Shown piece after piece: positions 43,152 to 54,136 of a stretch of DNA of 64,000 bases. The notes beneath the pieces were generated by a model. That model was given only the letters and a program-made list of their open reading frames with translations, searched no databases and was not told where the DNA came from. The first letter of the stretch is position 1. Every line of letters begins with the position of its first letter. Both the position numbers and the translations under genes were made by a program. Source of the stretch: Brachionus plicatilis (taxonomy: Eukaryota > Rotifera > Eurotatoria > Ploima > Brachionidae). The stretch is taken from assembly GCA_010279815.1 (NCBI GenBank), contig QEOQ01000508.1, positions 3,862,159-3,926,158 on the forward strand, written 5' to 3'.

Positions 43152-44624
43152 TCATGAAATTATTGAGTCAATAATAAAGAGAATATTTTCAATTAAAGTT
43201 TGCACAACTTTTTGGTCAAAATATTTTGAATTGTATGAAAAACTCCAGCAAAGTGTATCCTCAAATGTACACAATCCATGAAAGTTGACACTTGACCATC
43301 TCTTTTCAGCACACGAAACACTGAAATAAATTTCATTTACTTTGAATAAATCAAAATGTTTATAAGCAGCTACTTTGCCCAAATTAGACATGGCAAAGTG
43401 AACAGCTCCATTTTCAAACTTAAAATCATTGTCAATCAAATCAAGCAGTGCACTGCTGAGCTTGGCATTTTCATACAACTCATTGTGTGAAATTCTCTCG
43501 TGAATCGAGTCCGATTCCAGCTTGGCCATTTTCCAGAAATTGTTTGCCAAAAATTGTCTGTCAATTGGCGTGTCCATTAAATTAGCTGTCGTCAAGTGAC
43601 CATTGAGTGGAACAGGCCAAAATCCCATAGTCAAATTGTCAATGTTCAGAAATGGTCTGAGGTTGGCCAACATGTGAAAATAAATGCATTCCATCATCTT
43701 TTTGTCACATTTAAATTGTTTGTACAATTGAAAATATGCCAAAGCAGTCACAATGTTCAAACAACCAGCTAGCTTTGTTCCATGTTCTTTGGCTTTTTCA
43801 TACAACCGCTTCATTCTATTAGCCTCGATCTTAAAACACTTGTATCGAGTCCGAGTGCTCACAGATGACTTATTTTTGAGCTCTTTTGCCATTCTGTTCT
43901 CATGTGGTATGTGATAATCTTGATTCAAGTGAATTTCACTCAATTCTTTTTTGTTATTTTTGAACAATTTCTCTTCGATCGAAGCCTCGATCTGAATCAC
44001 TTTGGTATTGAGTTTGTGATTTTTGACACTTTTCTCAATCAAGTCCAACAATTGCTGCAAAATAACAGCACCATTTCTTCCATCAATTATTGCGTGGTGC
44101 ACAGTGAACAGCATGCAGTATTTGCTCTCACTCAATTGAATGAACATCAATCGCCAAAGAAGTCCGTTCTCTGAGTCCACTGGCTTTGCGTTCATTTCTT
44201 GTTCATGGTACCATTGCCATTCGTTTTCGTGTTTTACACGCACAAATCTGACATTTTCCATTGAGCGAATTTTGCGTTTCGAAGCATACACAAAATACCT
44301 TTGTCTGGAAAATTTGGCATGCTCTGGATCATACTCTATCTTTATTTTGGCACACAAAAGTGGATGTGCTTTCTTCCATGCATCCAATGCTTTGTGTATT
44401 TTGTGTCTATGTTCGAACAAGTTTATCTTGGATTCGAACAATAGGCTAAATGGTAGCAGGCATCCCATGTTATCCAATTCAGCCTCATAGACAAGTTCTG
44501 CATTTCCTAGTTTGCGTATAACCCTAGTTTTGTCCGATTGAGTATTTTTAGGCTCAGTTGTTTTGTTCTTGCTGAACGATTTTGTGTCAATAATCATTTT
44601 AAGATATTTTCTTAGTATAACCAT
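43152..44624 (-). CDS. Condensation-domain acyltransferase (left arm)
   Basis: 490 residues, single exon, ATG at 44624. The active-site motif HHAIIDG (176-182) is the HHxxxDG of the condensation/chloramphenicol-acetyltransferase superfamily. MGFWPVPL (333-340) sits where a structural DFGWG-like motif is expected, GTKLAGCLNIVTALAYF (282-298) matches the second subdomain, and SNLGKV is typical of alcohol O-acetyltransferase-like members. The whole length is one condensation fold with no carrier or adenylation domain, so a free-standing acyl-CoA acyltransferase is likely; donor and acceptor cannot be told. No signal peptide. The first 58 residues differ wholly from the right-arm twin while the remainder is almost identical. 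Confidence 0.8.
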   Translation of the reverse strand: MVILRKYLKMIIDTKSFSKNKTTEPKNTQSDKTRVIRKLGNAELVYEAELDNMGCLLPFSLLFESKINLFEHRHKIHKALDAWKKAHPLLCAKIKIEYDPEHAKFSRQRYFVYASKRKIRSMENVRFVRVKHENEWQWYHEQEMNAKPVDSENGLLWRLMFIQLSESKYCMLFTVHHAIIDGRNGAVILQQLLDLIEKSVKNHKLNTKVIQIEASIEEKLFKNNKKELSEIHLNQDYHIPHENRMAKELKNKSSVSTRTRYKCFKIEANRMKRLYEKAKEHGTKLAGCLNIVTALAYFQLYKQFKCDKKMMECIYFHMLANLRPFLNIDNLTMGFWPVPLNGHLTTANLMDTPIDRQFLANNFWKMAKLESDSIHERISHNELYENAKLSSALLDLIDNDFKFENGAVHFAMSNLGKVAAYKHFDLFKVNEIYFSVSCAEKRWSSVNFHGLCTFEDTLCWSFSYNSKYFDQKVVQTLIENILFIIDSIIS

Positions 44625-44720
44625 TTTTAAATAAATTTAAAATTCAAATTCTGTCTTTATATATTGTATTTTTTAAGCGTTATCTTTTTCTAAAATTTGA
44701 TCAAGATTCTTTTTTTTACT

Positions 44721-44775
44721 TAATTGTCAATGTCTGTTTAAAGGTAAGACTTGTCTAATTTTAGACGAGCCCCTT
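44721..44775 (-). promoter_or_regulatory. Conserved upstream block of the acyltransferase gene (left arm)
   Basis: On the gene strand: GGGCTCGTCTAAAATTAGAC, then CAAGTCTTACCTTTAAACAG and ACATTGACAATTAA, ending about 100 bp before the ATG. The same block stands before the pseudogene (39801) and, more diverged, before the right-arm gene (47881), where most surrounding sequence has drifted. Conservation amid divergence, and the palindrome GTCTAAAATTAGAC, suggest a promoter or operator-like element. No protein is assigned. Confidence 0.45.
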
Positions 44776-44999
44776 GCTTGGTTTTAAAAAAATTTAGATA
44801 CTAGATTAAAAGTAAATAGAACTTCTTGTTGATTTATCTTTATAGTTATCTTTGAATTTTTTAAATTGCCAAACCATGTGCTAGAGAATTTTCCTCTAGT
44901 TTTTGGTGACGATTACAGTGACCTTTAATAAACAAAATTTAAACAATATTTTTAAAAATCTATTTTTGGTATTTTATTTTACTAACATTTAAATCTGTG

Positions 45000-47709
45000 A
45001 TTCTAGTTTAAAATAAAATATTGAATTTTGACTTTGCATTAGTCGAAATAATTCCAGCAGGATTAATTAAAATGTCATTTAACTATCTATGAAATGTTTC
45101 GAAATGATTTTTATTAATAAGTTTTTGAGTCAAATGTTTGATTTTAGGTTTTTTTAGGCTAGAGTTTTGCGACTAAATTTAATTATTAAAAACACTTGGT
45201 TAACTATTGAAACAATTATTGAAAGTCAATTTTTGATTGAATTACATGAAAAATAATTATAAATCATAAGACAATAATAAATAGCCATTTTGACATTGAT
45301 CTTGAATTGAAAAATTTTTGCCTTGAAAAAAAAAATAACATTTTTAAATTTAAAAAATTTTTTTTAATAAATTTTGTTGACAAAAATAAGAAAAAAATTC
45401 TTGAGGAGGATTCACAAAATTCAGATTGTTGTCTATTTATTTTTCTTTTAATTTTATGCCAATTCTGTTGATGACCAATATAAAAGAAAAAATTATCTAA
45501 TATTGGAAAAATTAAGAAAATTTTTGATTTTTTCTCCTGAATGCGGCATTCAAAATAGCTGTCTTTATCTTTTTATACCCTGAGATTCTTATGAAACAGA
45601 ATATTTACAAAATACTTAAAATTTATGTGTTCTATTTTTAGGCAATAAAGATAAATAAATTAAAAAATATATCCTAGATTTTACCATATCTCCACTAGCT
45701 AGTCCATCAACTTAATGAATGTGTCAGCTTGTTCGAGACATGTCTAGAAATCAAAGAAATTTTGAAAATTTAAATTATTCTTTCATATTTTGTCTTTTTT
45801 TTCTAGCTGAAAGGATCATTAAATTAGCAAAATTTTTGTCCTGATTAAATTCCGATAAGACATGGTAGTTTGCTATGATCAAAATTTTTGTCAACTGTTT
45901 TCAGATCAGTTTCTTCTATTATTCTTAACACATGGATAATTTATCTAAATCTTGAAAGTGTGATTAAAATTTTGACTTTTAAAAAATGTGTTTCAAAAAA
46001 TTAATGTGGCGTGCAATATTTAATAAAATTGTAAAATTTTAAAAATTTTTGATTTTTTGAGCTTTTCGAATTGATAACTCTATTTTATCTAACTTTTATT
46101 AAAAATTATTCTTTATTTTCTAATAATTTCTGAAAATCAAAACTAAACTAAAAATTTTTCTTTTGGATGGATGCAAAAAACTATTTATTATTTTGAAGAT
46201 TTTGGTTGAATTTTTCTATTTTTTTTCTAGATAAAAACAGCAAAAGGGAGGATAACTAACTGCATTTGATGAAAATAGTTTTATTTGAAATTTTTTTATC
46301 GATTTTTAAATCATTTTTTTAAAACATTTTGTAAGATTTTTTAATTCATCAAAAGTTTACTTAATTAATTATTATTTTCGCAATTACCTTTCTCAAAATA
46401 TAACCCTGATAAGGATTTTATTTCTATAAAAATTTTTAATTTAATGTGATTAACATTAAACTTTTTTTTATTTAATGTTCTATAAATTTTTTGATATTTG
46501 ATTATTTAATAATGAAATTTATTTTTCTCAGTCGCTATAATAATCATCAAAACAAAAATTTAAAAAAATTGATTTTTGTCGTTTTTGCAATCCTTTACTT
46601 ATTATACTATAAGCTTAAAAAATTTTGCAAAAAAAAATAATTGTTATCCCAGAAAAAAATCTGGATTTATTTTGATAAACTTAAAATAAATAAATTTTAA
46701 TTCCAGTGTTAAATATCTTATATTTTCTAACTTTTTATTGAAAAACTATTTTTTTGAAAAAAAAGTATCCTTAATTTTTGATCAATATTTTTGAAATAAA
46801 ATCTTAGAAATTTTAGAGATTTGAAAGCGATTATTGGACATTTTTAATGAAAAATAAGCTAAACTTAAGTTTATTTCTAAAATACAATCAACAGATCGTT
46901 ATATCAAGGTTTGGATGAAAAAGAAATTAACTTAAAGTTCGCCTTATTTCTTTCAAAAATGAATTTTTGGGTTCAAATTCATTTCGAAAATTTTTTTTGT
47001 TAAAAAAGATTTGTAATTATCCAAATCAAGGGATTTTTTTGTTTTTTTTTTTGAAATTTTATTTAAAAAAATTATTTTATTTTCAATTTGAAAATTCAAT
47101 AAATTAAATTTACTTGCAAAAAAATAAAAATTTTAATTAAATAAATTGTCTTATTTATTGAGATCGATTTTTGTCATTTACGTAAACAAAAATGTTTCAA
47201 TTTAAATACAAAGCTGGATTTATCTGGAATATGCTTGAATTAGGCATCGGAAGTTTCGCATTGATGAATATTAAAGTATGCGATTGTTGACTAAAAACCT
47301 TGAAGTGAAAAATGAGCTAGATATTGAGAAAAAATTACCAGGACAAGAATGCTTGATTGATCAAACTAATGTGAAAAAACGCGTATATAAACAGCTTGGA
47401 AGATCCCAAAATAAAAATTCTTCTAGTGGCATATTTTTAGAAAATTAAGGGTATTTGTAATTTCTTATGATTTTAGCATGTAATAAAGTAGCAAATTATT
47501 AATAGAAAAATTTCATGAAAAATAAACTAATTTTAGAAATTATTTTTAACAAACTGATATTTTTTTTTAACTAGAAAACATCAGTAAATTTTTATCCAAG
47601 TTTTGCTAAATTCAAGTTCAATTTTCAAGTGACATTTTTCAATCTTATTTTTTTAAATTTTAAAATATGAGTCAAAAAAGTTTAGGAAAAAACGCTCTCT
47701 TACAAGATA
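45000..47709. other. Central spacer of the inverted duplication
   Basis: Single-copy AT-rich DNA between the arms with no recognisable gene or element. Weak homology between the two acyltransferase upstream regions stops near 45000 and 47710. Confidence 0.55.
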
Positions 47710-47880
47710 CAAAAAATTCAAATGTTAGTAAAATAAAAATCGAAAAATAAATTCTTAAAACATTGTTTAAATTTGACTTAATATTTTAAAGGCCAATTTG
47801 ATTTTCACCAAAAATTCCAAAGCGCATGAATTAACAAAATAAATGATTTTTAAAAAAATGTTCTATTTACTTTAAATTTA

Positions 47881-47936
47881 AAGGGGTCTGTCTAAAATTA
47901 GAAACGTCTTACCTTTAAGATAGACATTGAACAATT
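47881..47936 (+). promoter_or_regulatory. Conserved upstream block of the acyltransferase gene (right arm)
   Basis: AAGGGGTCTGTCTAAAATTA then GAAACGTCTTACCTTTAAGA and TAGACATTGAACAATTA align with the left-arm block at 44721-44775 with several changes. It lies about 170 bp before the ATG. Confidence 0.45.
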
Positions 47937-48106
47937 AGCAATAAAAATTTAGTTTAAAAAAAGATTAATAGCTAACGCTATTTAAAACAAACATTATTAA
48001 CCTAAAGATTCTAGACTGAAGATGATAAATAAGGGAAAAAATTGTTTAAAAATTTTACTTAAAAAAATTAAAAAATTTGAATATTTAATAATTATAGATT
48101 TAAAAA

Positions 48107-49582
48107 ATGACTTCGAATCCGAAAGAGGAAAAAAAATGGGCGCCCAAAGCTGACATTTCAAATCACTACTATTCAGATTCAGTAAATTACTTTGGAATGC
48201 AAGAAAATGAGATGATCAGAAAAATGGACAGTGCTGAACTTCTTTTTGAACAAGAGCTAAGCAAGAATAATTTTCTGCTACCATTTAGCCTATTGTTCGA
48301 ATCCAAGATAAACTTGATCGAACATAGACACAAAATACACAAAGGATTGGATGCATGGAAGAAAGCACATCCACTTTTGTGTGCCAAAATAAAGATAGAG
48401 TATGATCCAGAGCATGCCAAATTTTCCAGACAAAGGTATTTTGTGTATGCTTCGAAACGCAAAATTCGCTCAATGGAAAATGTCAGATTTGTGCGTGTAA
48501 AACACGAATACGAATGGCAATGGTACCATGAACAAGAAATGAACGCAAAGCCAGTGGACTCAGAGAACGGACTACTTTGGCGCTTGATGTTCATTCAATT
48601 GAGTGAGAGCAAATACTGCATGCTGTTCACTGTGCACCACGCAATAATTGATGGAAGAAATGGTGCTGTTATTTTGCAGCAATTGTTGGACTTGATTGAG
48701 AAAAGTGTCAAAAATCACAAACTCAATACCAAAGTGATTCAGATCGAGGCTTCGATCGAAGAGAAATTGTTCAAAAATAACAAAAAAGAATTGAGTGAAA
48801 TTCGCTTCAATCAAGATTATCACATACCACATGAGAACAGAATGGCAAAAGAGCTCAAAAATAAGTTATCTGTGAGCACTCGGACTCGATACAAGTGTTT
48901 TAAGATCGAGGCTAATAGAATGAAGCGGTTGTATGAAAAAGCCAAAGAACATGGAACAAAGCTAGCTGGTTGTTTGAACATTGTGACTGCTTTGGCATAT
49001 TTTCAATTGTACAAACAATTTAAATGTGACAAAAAGATGATGGAATGCATTTATTTTCACATGTTGGCCAACCTCAGACCATTTCTGAACATTGACAATT
49101 TGACTATGGGATTTTGGCCTGTTCCACTCAATGGTCACTTGACGACAGCTAATTTAATGGACACGCCAATTGACAGACAATTTTTGGCAAACAATTTCTG
49201 GAAAATGGCCAAGCTGGAATCGGACTCGATTCACGAGAGAATTTCACACAATGAGTTGTATGAAAATGCCAAGCTCAGCAGTGCACTGCTTGATTTGATT
49301 GACAATGATTTTAAGTTTGAAAATGGAGCTGTTCACTTTGCCATATCTAATTTGGGCAAAGTAGCTGCTTATAAACATTTTGATTTATTCAAAGTAAATG
49401 AAATTTATTTCAGTGTTTCGTGTGCTGAAAAGAGATGGTCAAGTGCCAACTTTCATGGATTGTGTACATTTGAGGATACACTTTGCTGGAGTTTTTCATA
49501 CAATTCAAAATATTTTGACCAAAAAGTTGTGCAAACTTTAATTGAAAATATTCTCTTTATTATTGACTCAATAATTTCATGA
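48107..49582 (+). CDS. Condensation-domain acyltransferase (right arm)
   Basis: 491 residues, single exon. The catalytic motif HHAIIDG is at 177-183, and FWPVPL and SNLGKV are as in the left-arm twin. From about residue 59 (PFSLLFESKIN) to the end only a handful of residues differ (for example EIRFNQD versus EIHLNQD, MSNLGKV versus ISNLGKV), but the first 58 residues (MTSNPKEEKKWAPKADISNH...) are unrelated at sequence level apart from the AELLFEQEL/AELVYEAEL stretch. The sharp switch suggests gene conversion of the body only. Function as for the twin: probable acyl-CoA-dependent O/N-acyltransferase, substrates unknown. Confidence 0.8.
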   Translation: MTSNPKEEKKWAPKADISNHYYSDSVNYFGMQENEMIRKMDSAELLFEQELSKNNFLLPFSLLFESKINLIEHRHKIHKGLDAWKKAHPLLCAKIKIEYDPEHAKFSRQRYFVYASKRKIRSMENVRFVRVKHEYEWQWYHEQEMNAKPVDSENGLLWRLMFIQLSESKYCMLFTVHHAIIDGRNGAVILQQLLDLIEKSVKNHKLNTKVIQIEASIEEKLFKNNKKELSEIRFNQDYHIPHENRMAKELKNKLSVSTRTRYKCFKIEANRMKRLYEKAKEHGTKLAGCLNIVTALAYFQLYKQFKCDKKMMECIYFHMLANLRPFLNIDNLTMGFWPVPLNGHLTTANLMDTPIDRQFLANNFWKMAKLESDSIHERISHNELYENAKLSSALLDLIDNDFKFENGAVHFAISNLGKVAAYKHFDLFKVNEIYFSVSCAEKRWSSANFHGLCTFEDTLCWSFSYNSKYFDQKVVQTLIENILFIIDSIIS

Positions 49583-50115
49583 ATTTAAATATTCATTTTT
49601 TTTCTATTTTATTTTCTTATTTCTAAATTTTTTTTTTACTGAAAATTTTTTCTCGTTTTTTATTTCAATTTTTTTTTTAATAAAATTATTTTAAATAATA
49701 GAATAATATTTTAAATAAAAAGCATCAATATCAAAAAAGTTATTTACATATCACTTATAGTCCAAAAAAAGTTTTGTCATATTGACTCAAATTTTTTCAA
49801 AAAAGTTTATGAAGTCAAGTGAAAATTTAAAAATTGAAAATTTAGATAACTTAATGAATTAAAAATGTCTTGAAATAAATCTGATTTTTTTTTTAATATG
49901 TCTAACTTTACCCCGTAGGTTAACATGATGCGAAAAAGATAGGAAGCAAGATACGGCAAATTGAAGTTTATGATCAAATGTAAATTTCAAATCAAAATTT
50001 ATAGTTTTTGAGCTTAATATAAAGTTATTATTTTTGGACGACGTTTGGGCTGGGTGTCGCATCTGGTCACTCAAAAACTTGACATTAATAGTGTGGTTAT
50101 ATTTCTAAATTTGTC

Positions 50116-50420
50116 CTGGAGCTTTTAAATCATGTGAATTATTTGGAAGAAAGAGAAATGGAGAAAAACACTGAAATAAATAAACTGAAAGCTGAATTGA
50201 CAGCAGCAAATAAAACATCAAACTCATCCAACATCAGTAGTGAATGGGTTCAAGTGGTAAAACAAGGATCAAAAAATGCTAAAAAAACAGCTGATCAGAT
50301 AGCTGTAGCAAATGCAACCATCAGCGAAATGAATTTAAGAATAAGAAGAAGAACAATGTGATCATTTATGGTGTATTTATGACTGTATCAAAAAATAATA
50401 TGTTTTCAATATCTAATATT
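50116..50420 (+). pseudogene. LINE ORF1-like remnant (right arm)
   Basis: Open over about 80 codons: LELLNHVNYLEEREMEKNTE, INKLKAELTAANKTS (coiled-coil character), SSEWVQVVKQGSKNAKK, then after a frame change NNVIIYGVFMTVSKNN. It begins without an ATG and is probably the N-terminal half of a LINE ORF1 protein. It overlaps the 58-bp repeat at its end. The left-arm copy has an extra frameshift. Confidence 0.4.
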
Positions 50421-50944
50421 ATCAAATAATAGCTATCAGACAAAAGACTATCTATTTGAGTGAATCGATTTCCTTTTATTTTATACAGCTAAAATCTGGT
50501 CAAAATCATTTAGTAAGCTCCTTGTATATTAGAACCTTTAATTATTATATTTTTTTAATTGTTCAATCAATTTATTTGTCAAAGCTCAAACATTTTAAAA
50601 CTCAAGAATCACTAAGATTTTAAGTTTAACTATTCCTCATACTTTTTTATGATGTAAAAAAATAGGACTAAGCGATAAATTTAAAATAAAAAGATTATTA
50701 CAAATAAATCTAAAATAAAATTTTGCATTCTAAATGCAAATGACAGTTACCAATGCATCGTTTACAATTAAGTGGGCTCTTAAGTTAAATCTAAAACTAT
50801 TTAATTAAACCGGAAAATTTATTTTCCGATTAATAATTTAATAATCAATAATTTATTTTCGATAGAAAAATTTGGAAACGCAGAGTTTGTGCTAGTCCAA
50901 ACTTATTTTTTTCATTTAAGATCGGCCAAATTTATTTTGTTTAC

Positions 50945-51898
50945 TTAATCTGTATAATTTAAAATTTTGAGCATTTTAAATTTTTTCATCACAAATGTAT
51001 GATTGTAGCCTGCTACATTTCCTTTCCAATTTTTTAATGAGTCCGAATTTATCTTCTTCTTCATTCCTTTTAAGGACCATTCTGTTTCTGATATCTCTAT
51101 TTCACTACCAATGTATTTTTGATGGTTTAGCATTTTATCCGACCATTGAATGTCCAAAAAATGCACAATTTTCATTATCTCAGACTTTGGCCGATTAACC
51201 AAGTTTTCGTATCTGACCATCAAACAATACTTTTCTCCTTTGTTCAAACACTGGCCATAAGACTCTTCCATCATTTCATTCCAATATTTTAAGTGACCAT
51301 AAAAAAATGATGCTTTAAATTTTTTGTTAGTTCTTTTGATCAAAGAATAAGCCACTTCTCGACCATCTCTGATTATTAAAATAAATTTTGACTTTGGAAA
51401 TATTTTCAATAGATATTTTATGTATTTGGCATTATCTGGTTCTTTGTTGCACAATCGACCAACATTTGTTTGAATGTTTCTTAGCATTACATTGTAGATG
51501 GCAAGACCAATTGAGTCGTCAAGAATTTGGTCACTTATTCCAGCGTCTCTGATAAAATTTAAATGTACCGTATCGTTTTCATACAAATTAGTGATAAATT
51601 CTAATAGTAATTGAATGATTTTTGTTTCGGGTCCGCATTTGACCTGAGGATGAACGTCTAGGATGGATCTAAGCAATGAAGTGCCTGAGCTCATGGTGCC
51701 ACCGATGAATATATGAGGCCTATTCAAAAATAGTTCAATGCGTTCAAGATCATCCCTGTATCTGACATTTGAATTGGATTTTTTGTTGCTAAAATATTTT
51801 TGTAAAGTATTCCCAGTACTAAAAATGCCCACAATAATAATTAAAATTAGTAAAAAAAATTTGAAATACATGGATTTAAAAAAAAACATCGTATTCAT
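50945..51898 (-). CDS. Tyrosylprotein sulfotransferase-like protein (right arm)
   Basis: 317 residues, single exon, twin of 40815-41768 with the same motifs: signal anchor 12-28, GGTMSSGTS (66-74), CGPET (88-92) and RDGR (177-180). Differences from the twin are mostly conservative (SVYF/SMYF, RAAG/RDAG, EPSN/EPDN, EIIEE/EMMEE), so both copies appear to be under constraint or very recently homogenised. Convergent with the acyltransferase at 48107. Expected role: PAPS-dependent sulfation in the Golgi lumen; substrate unknown. Confidence 0.9.
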   Translation of the reverse strand: MNTMFFFKSMYFKFFLLILIIIVGIFSTGNTLQKYFSNKKSNSNVRYRDDLERIELFLNRPHIFIGGTMSSGTSLLRSILDVHPQVKCGPETKIIQLLLEFITNLYENDTVHLNFIRDAGISDQILDDSIGLAIYNVMLRNIQTNVGRLCNKEPDNAKYIKYLLKIFPKSKFILIIRDGREVAYSLIKRTNKKFKASFFYGHLKYWNEMMEESYGQCLNKGEKYCLMVRYENLVNRPKSEIMKIVHFLDIQWSDKMLNHQKYIGSEIEISETEWSLKGMKKKINSDSLKNWKGNVAGYNHTFVMKKFKMLKILNYTD

Positions 51899-52699
51899 TT
51901 TTCTTCAAATTTTTGTTAAGTTTAAAAAAGCATTTTTTGGATCAAAAGGAGATATTTAAAGATTTTATCAAAAAATTTGGTTTACAAAAAAGATTGTCTT
52001 GTATGTTGTTTGTAAACTTAAGAGTCAGAAATAACACTGACTCTATCAAAAAATAATATTGTTTGAATATCTAATATTATCAAATAATAGCTATCAGCAA
52101 TCATTAAAAAACTTAAAACAAAAGAATGTAAACAAATAGGCGCATTGATGCATGATCATTATCAAAATCATTTTTATACTTACATAAAATGATCATTCTT
52201 TTCAAGTTAAAATAATTTTTTAAATAATTTTACTAAAAAAATTTTTAAATTTTTTCTTATACTTTAAAAAAGGCTTTAATCTTTAAAATTTAAAAAAATC
52301 AAATAGATTTTAAACAAAAATTATGTTAACCGGTTTATATAACCGGTTACTCTTAGCCGGTCGACCAACCCAATTTAACAGGACATGTCAAAATTCAATT
52401 ATTAGATATGTAAGCGGGGTTTTATACAGTATGTCTAGAAAATTTAAATCATTAAAAAAAAATGATAAAAAAATTTTTAAGTAGTGAAAATTTGAAATAA
52501 AAATCGATTATCATATGATACAAACTATATCATCTAATAGAATATTTTTTTACCTTCCTTTTGATATATAAATTGTCCAAAAAAAAACTTCTAACCACTC
52601 TAAAACGTTTTTTAAAAATACTCAGATAAAATTCATAAAAAAACTAGTCTTTAAAGTTTAGAACATTAATTTTTTACTAAAATTTTACCACACATTGAC

Positions 52700-53279
52700 A
52701 ATCCCTGGAAATTTTTTTTATCACACATGCACTTTTTCCAACTCTTTAATTATTTTTGGCTTTAAAAGCGGTAATTTTATTGAGTTGTACCATTTCGTTA
52801 ATTTTTCCATAAAAATTGGTAAAAAAAAAGTAACTTAGGCGCAAAGGTTACATAAATCGAATTGTTTTTTGGGAAAAAATTTCCTTGCCAAATACGAACT
52901 GTGAATTACGTGACTGTAGAATATTTTGTTTCCTGGTGAATTTTTTAATTTTGAATGAGAAAATTTGAGATTTTCAATATTTTTCATCTTTTTTCTAATA
53001 GTCAAACGAAACAGAACATTTCTTACAGCGCTTTGAAGCTGTTTTGTGGGTTTTTAAAAAATTTATGTTAATATTCTTTATTTTGGAAAATTTTTCTATT
53101 GATTTTGAAATCCATGTATTTTCAAATGAGTTGTTTTTAGAGTCCAAGAAACCGTGCGATGGATAGCTTGACATAATGCTCCCAGTTGGTATTTTTCGAT
53201 GCAGGTTTATTTTAAAACCAAAAAATAAAAACATAAGAGCACACAAAAAAAATAATTTTTTCATTATCAGCAAAATCAA
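52700..53279 (-). pseudogene. Galactose-3-O-sulfotransferase-like pseudogene
   Basis: The N-terminal frame (MILLIMKKLFFLCALMFLFF) is a signal anchor, followed by a spacer with KIPTGSIMSSYPSHG and then NFLKTHKTAS, the 5'-PAPS-binding signature LKTHKTAgST of Gal3ST enzymes. Directly after it a one-base change of frame is needed to continue as AVRNVLFRLT and on toward HVIHSSYLARKFF. The family adds sulfate to galactose 3-OH of glycolipids and mucin glycans. The frameshift lies inside the active-site helix, so the copy is dead unless that base is a sequencing error. The downstream end is approximate. Confidence 0.65.
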
Positions 53280-53549
53280 GTCTGTTTTTAGATTTACTAA
53301 TTTTGGTAAAAATTATTGGGAGGTATTTAATCGATCTCTAAAATTACTTAATCGATCACTAATATTTTTCTATCTCTTATTTTACTAAATACCCTTAACT
53401 TATATTTGTTAATCTGTCTCCTAAATTAAATAAAACAGCAACTAATTTTACTTAAATTATTTCTTATTTTTATTTATTAAATTGATTTAAAAAAAAAGAA
53501 TTATAAAAAATTTCAAAAAATTTCAAATAAAATAATATCTTATAAGTTT

Positions 53550-53872
53550 ACGTTTACGATACTGTCTGTTCGACTATTTTTCGGGTGTACGTGTTCCTTA
53601 GGAGGTTTATAATAAATTGGTTCTTAATAATCTCGACGTATTCGATGGTCGGTTCAATCTTGAGTGCATGCATTAAGTTGGTTGTCTTGCATTTAGTCGG
53701 AATACCTATTATTGTTTTTATTAAATTACCTTCTATTCGTTTAAGCTTAAGTGTATCTCTTTGAGTTAAGTATAAACTCTCTATACCATATAGTAGTACC
53801 GGTCTGACGTACGTTTTATAAAGATGCCCTTTCATAACCGGATGAAGGTTTGGACCAGTCAGGTCCAAAAAA
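53550..53872 (-). pseudogene. LINE ORF2 C-terminal fragment (inverted copy)
   Basis: Near-identical to the first 320 bp of the insertion at 54577-55327 but in opposite orientation: GPNLHPVMKGHLYKTYVRPV, LLYGIESLYLTQRDTLKLKR. It stops abruptly after KIVEQT, so both ends are truncated. It is the thumb/connection region after an RT domain. Confidence 0.8.
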
Positions 53873-54128
53873 AAGTTAAAAGTTAAATGTTTTATTTTGG
53901 AAAAAGAACTTTTAAACCACGAAATCAAAGTGGAACTGAAAACCTTGATCGTTTTAGAATAAAAATCCCAGAAGAATAAGATCAATAAGAAAAAAAGTTT
54001 AAAAATATTTTATTTAAAATATTAGACTTCGATTAAAAGTAATGAAAAATTTTATTTTATCATTATTGTTGAGATTTTTATAGTTTTAAAAATATTATAA
54101 AAATTTTATAGTTAATATTTTTAAAAAT
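53873..54128. other. Stretch between LINE fragment and MITE
   Basis: A short plus-strand frame (FGKRTFKPRNQSGTENLDRF near 53890-53965) looks somewhat protein-like but has no recognised family. The remainder is AT-rich. Confidence 0.3.
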
Positions 54129-54136
54129 GGAAGTCC

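Larger units (their letters stand above)
40111..44461. repeat. Left arm of a large inverted duplication
   Basis: About 4.35 kb, nearly identical to the reverse complement of 48275-52613. The outer edge is at AAAACGTTTTAGAGTGG (40111) and the inner edge falls inside the acyltransferase gene at CTGCTACCATTTAGCC. Contents in order: 0.7-kb flank, sulfotransferase (+), LINE ORF1 remnant, acyltransferase (-). Differences between arms are scattered single bases and a few short indels. Confidence 0.9.
48275..52613. repeat. Right arm of the large inverted duplication
   Basis: Mirror of 40111-44461. It carries acyltransferase (+), the LINE ORF1 remnant and sulfotransferase (-). A local difference lies at about 52325-52345, where AACCGGTTTATATAACCGGT replaces a single AATCGGT of the left arm. 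Confidence 0.9.

Noticed and set aside
43902..44490. Plus-strand frames opposite the acyltransferase genes, mirrored at 48187-48832
   Set aside because: Antisense shadows repeated only because the coding strand is duplicated.
53890..53965. Short plus-strand peptide FGKRTFKPRNQSGTENLDRF as a gene
   Set aside because: Too short, no start or splice support, squeezed between transposon fragments.
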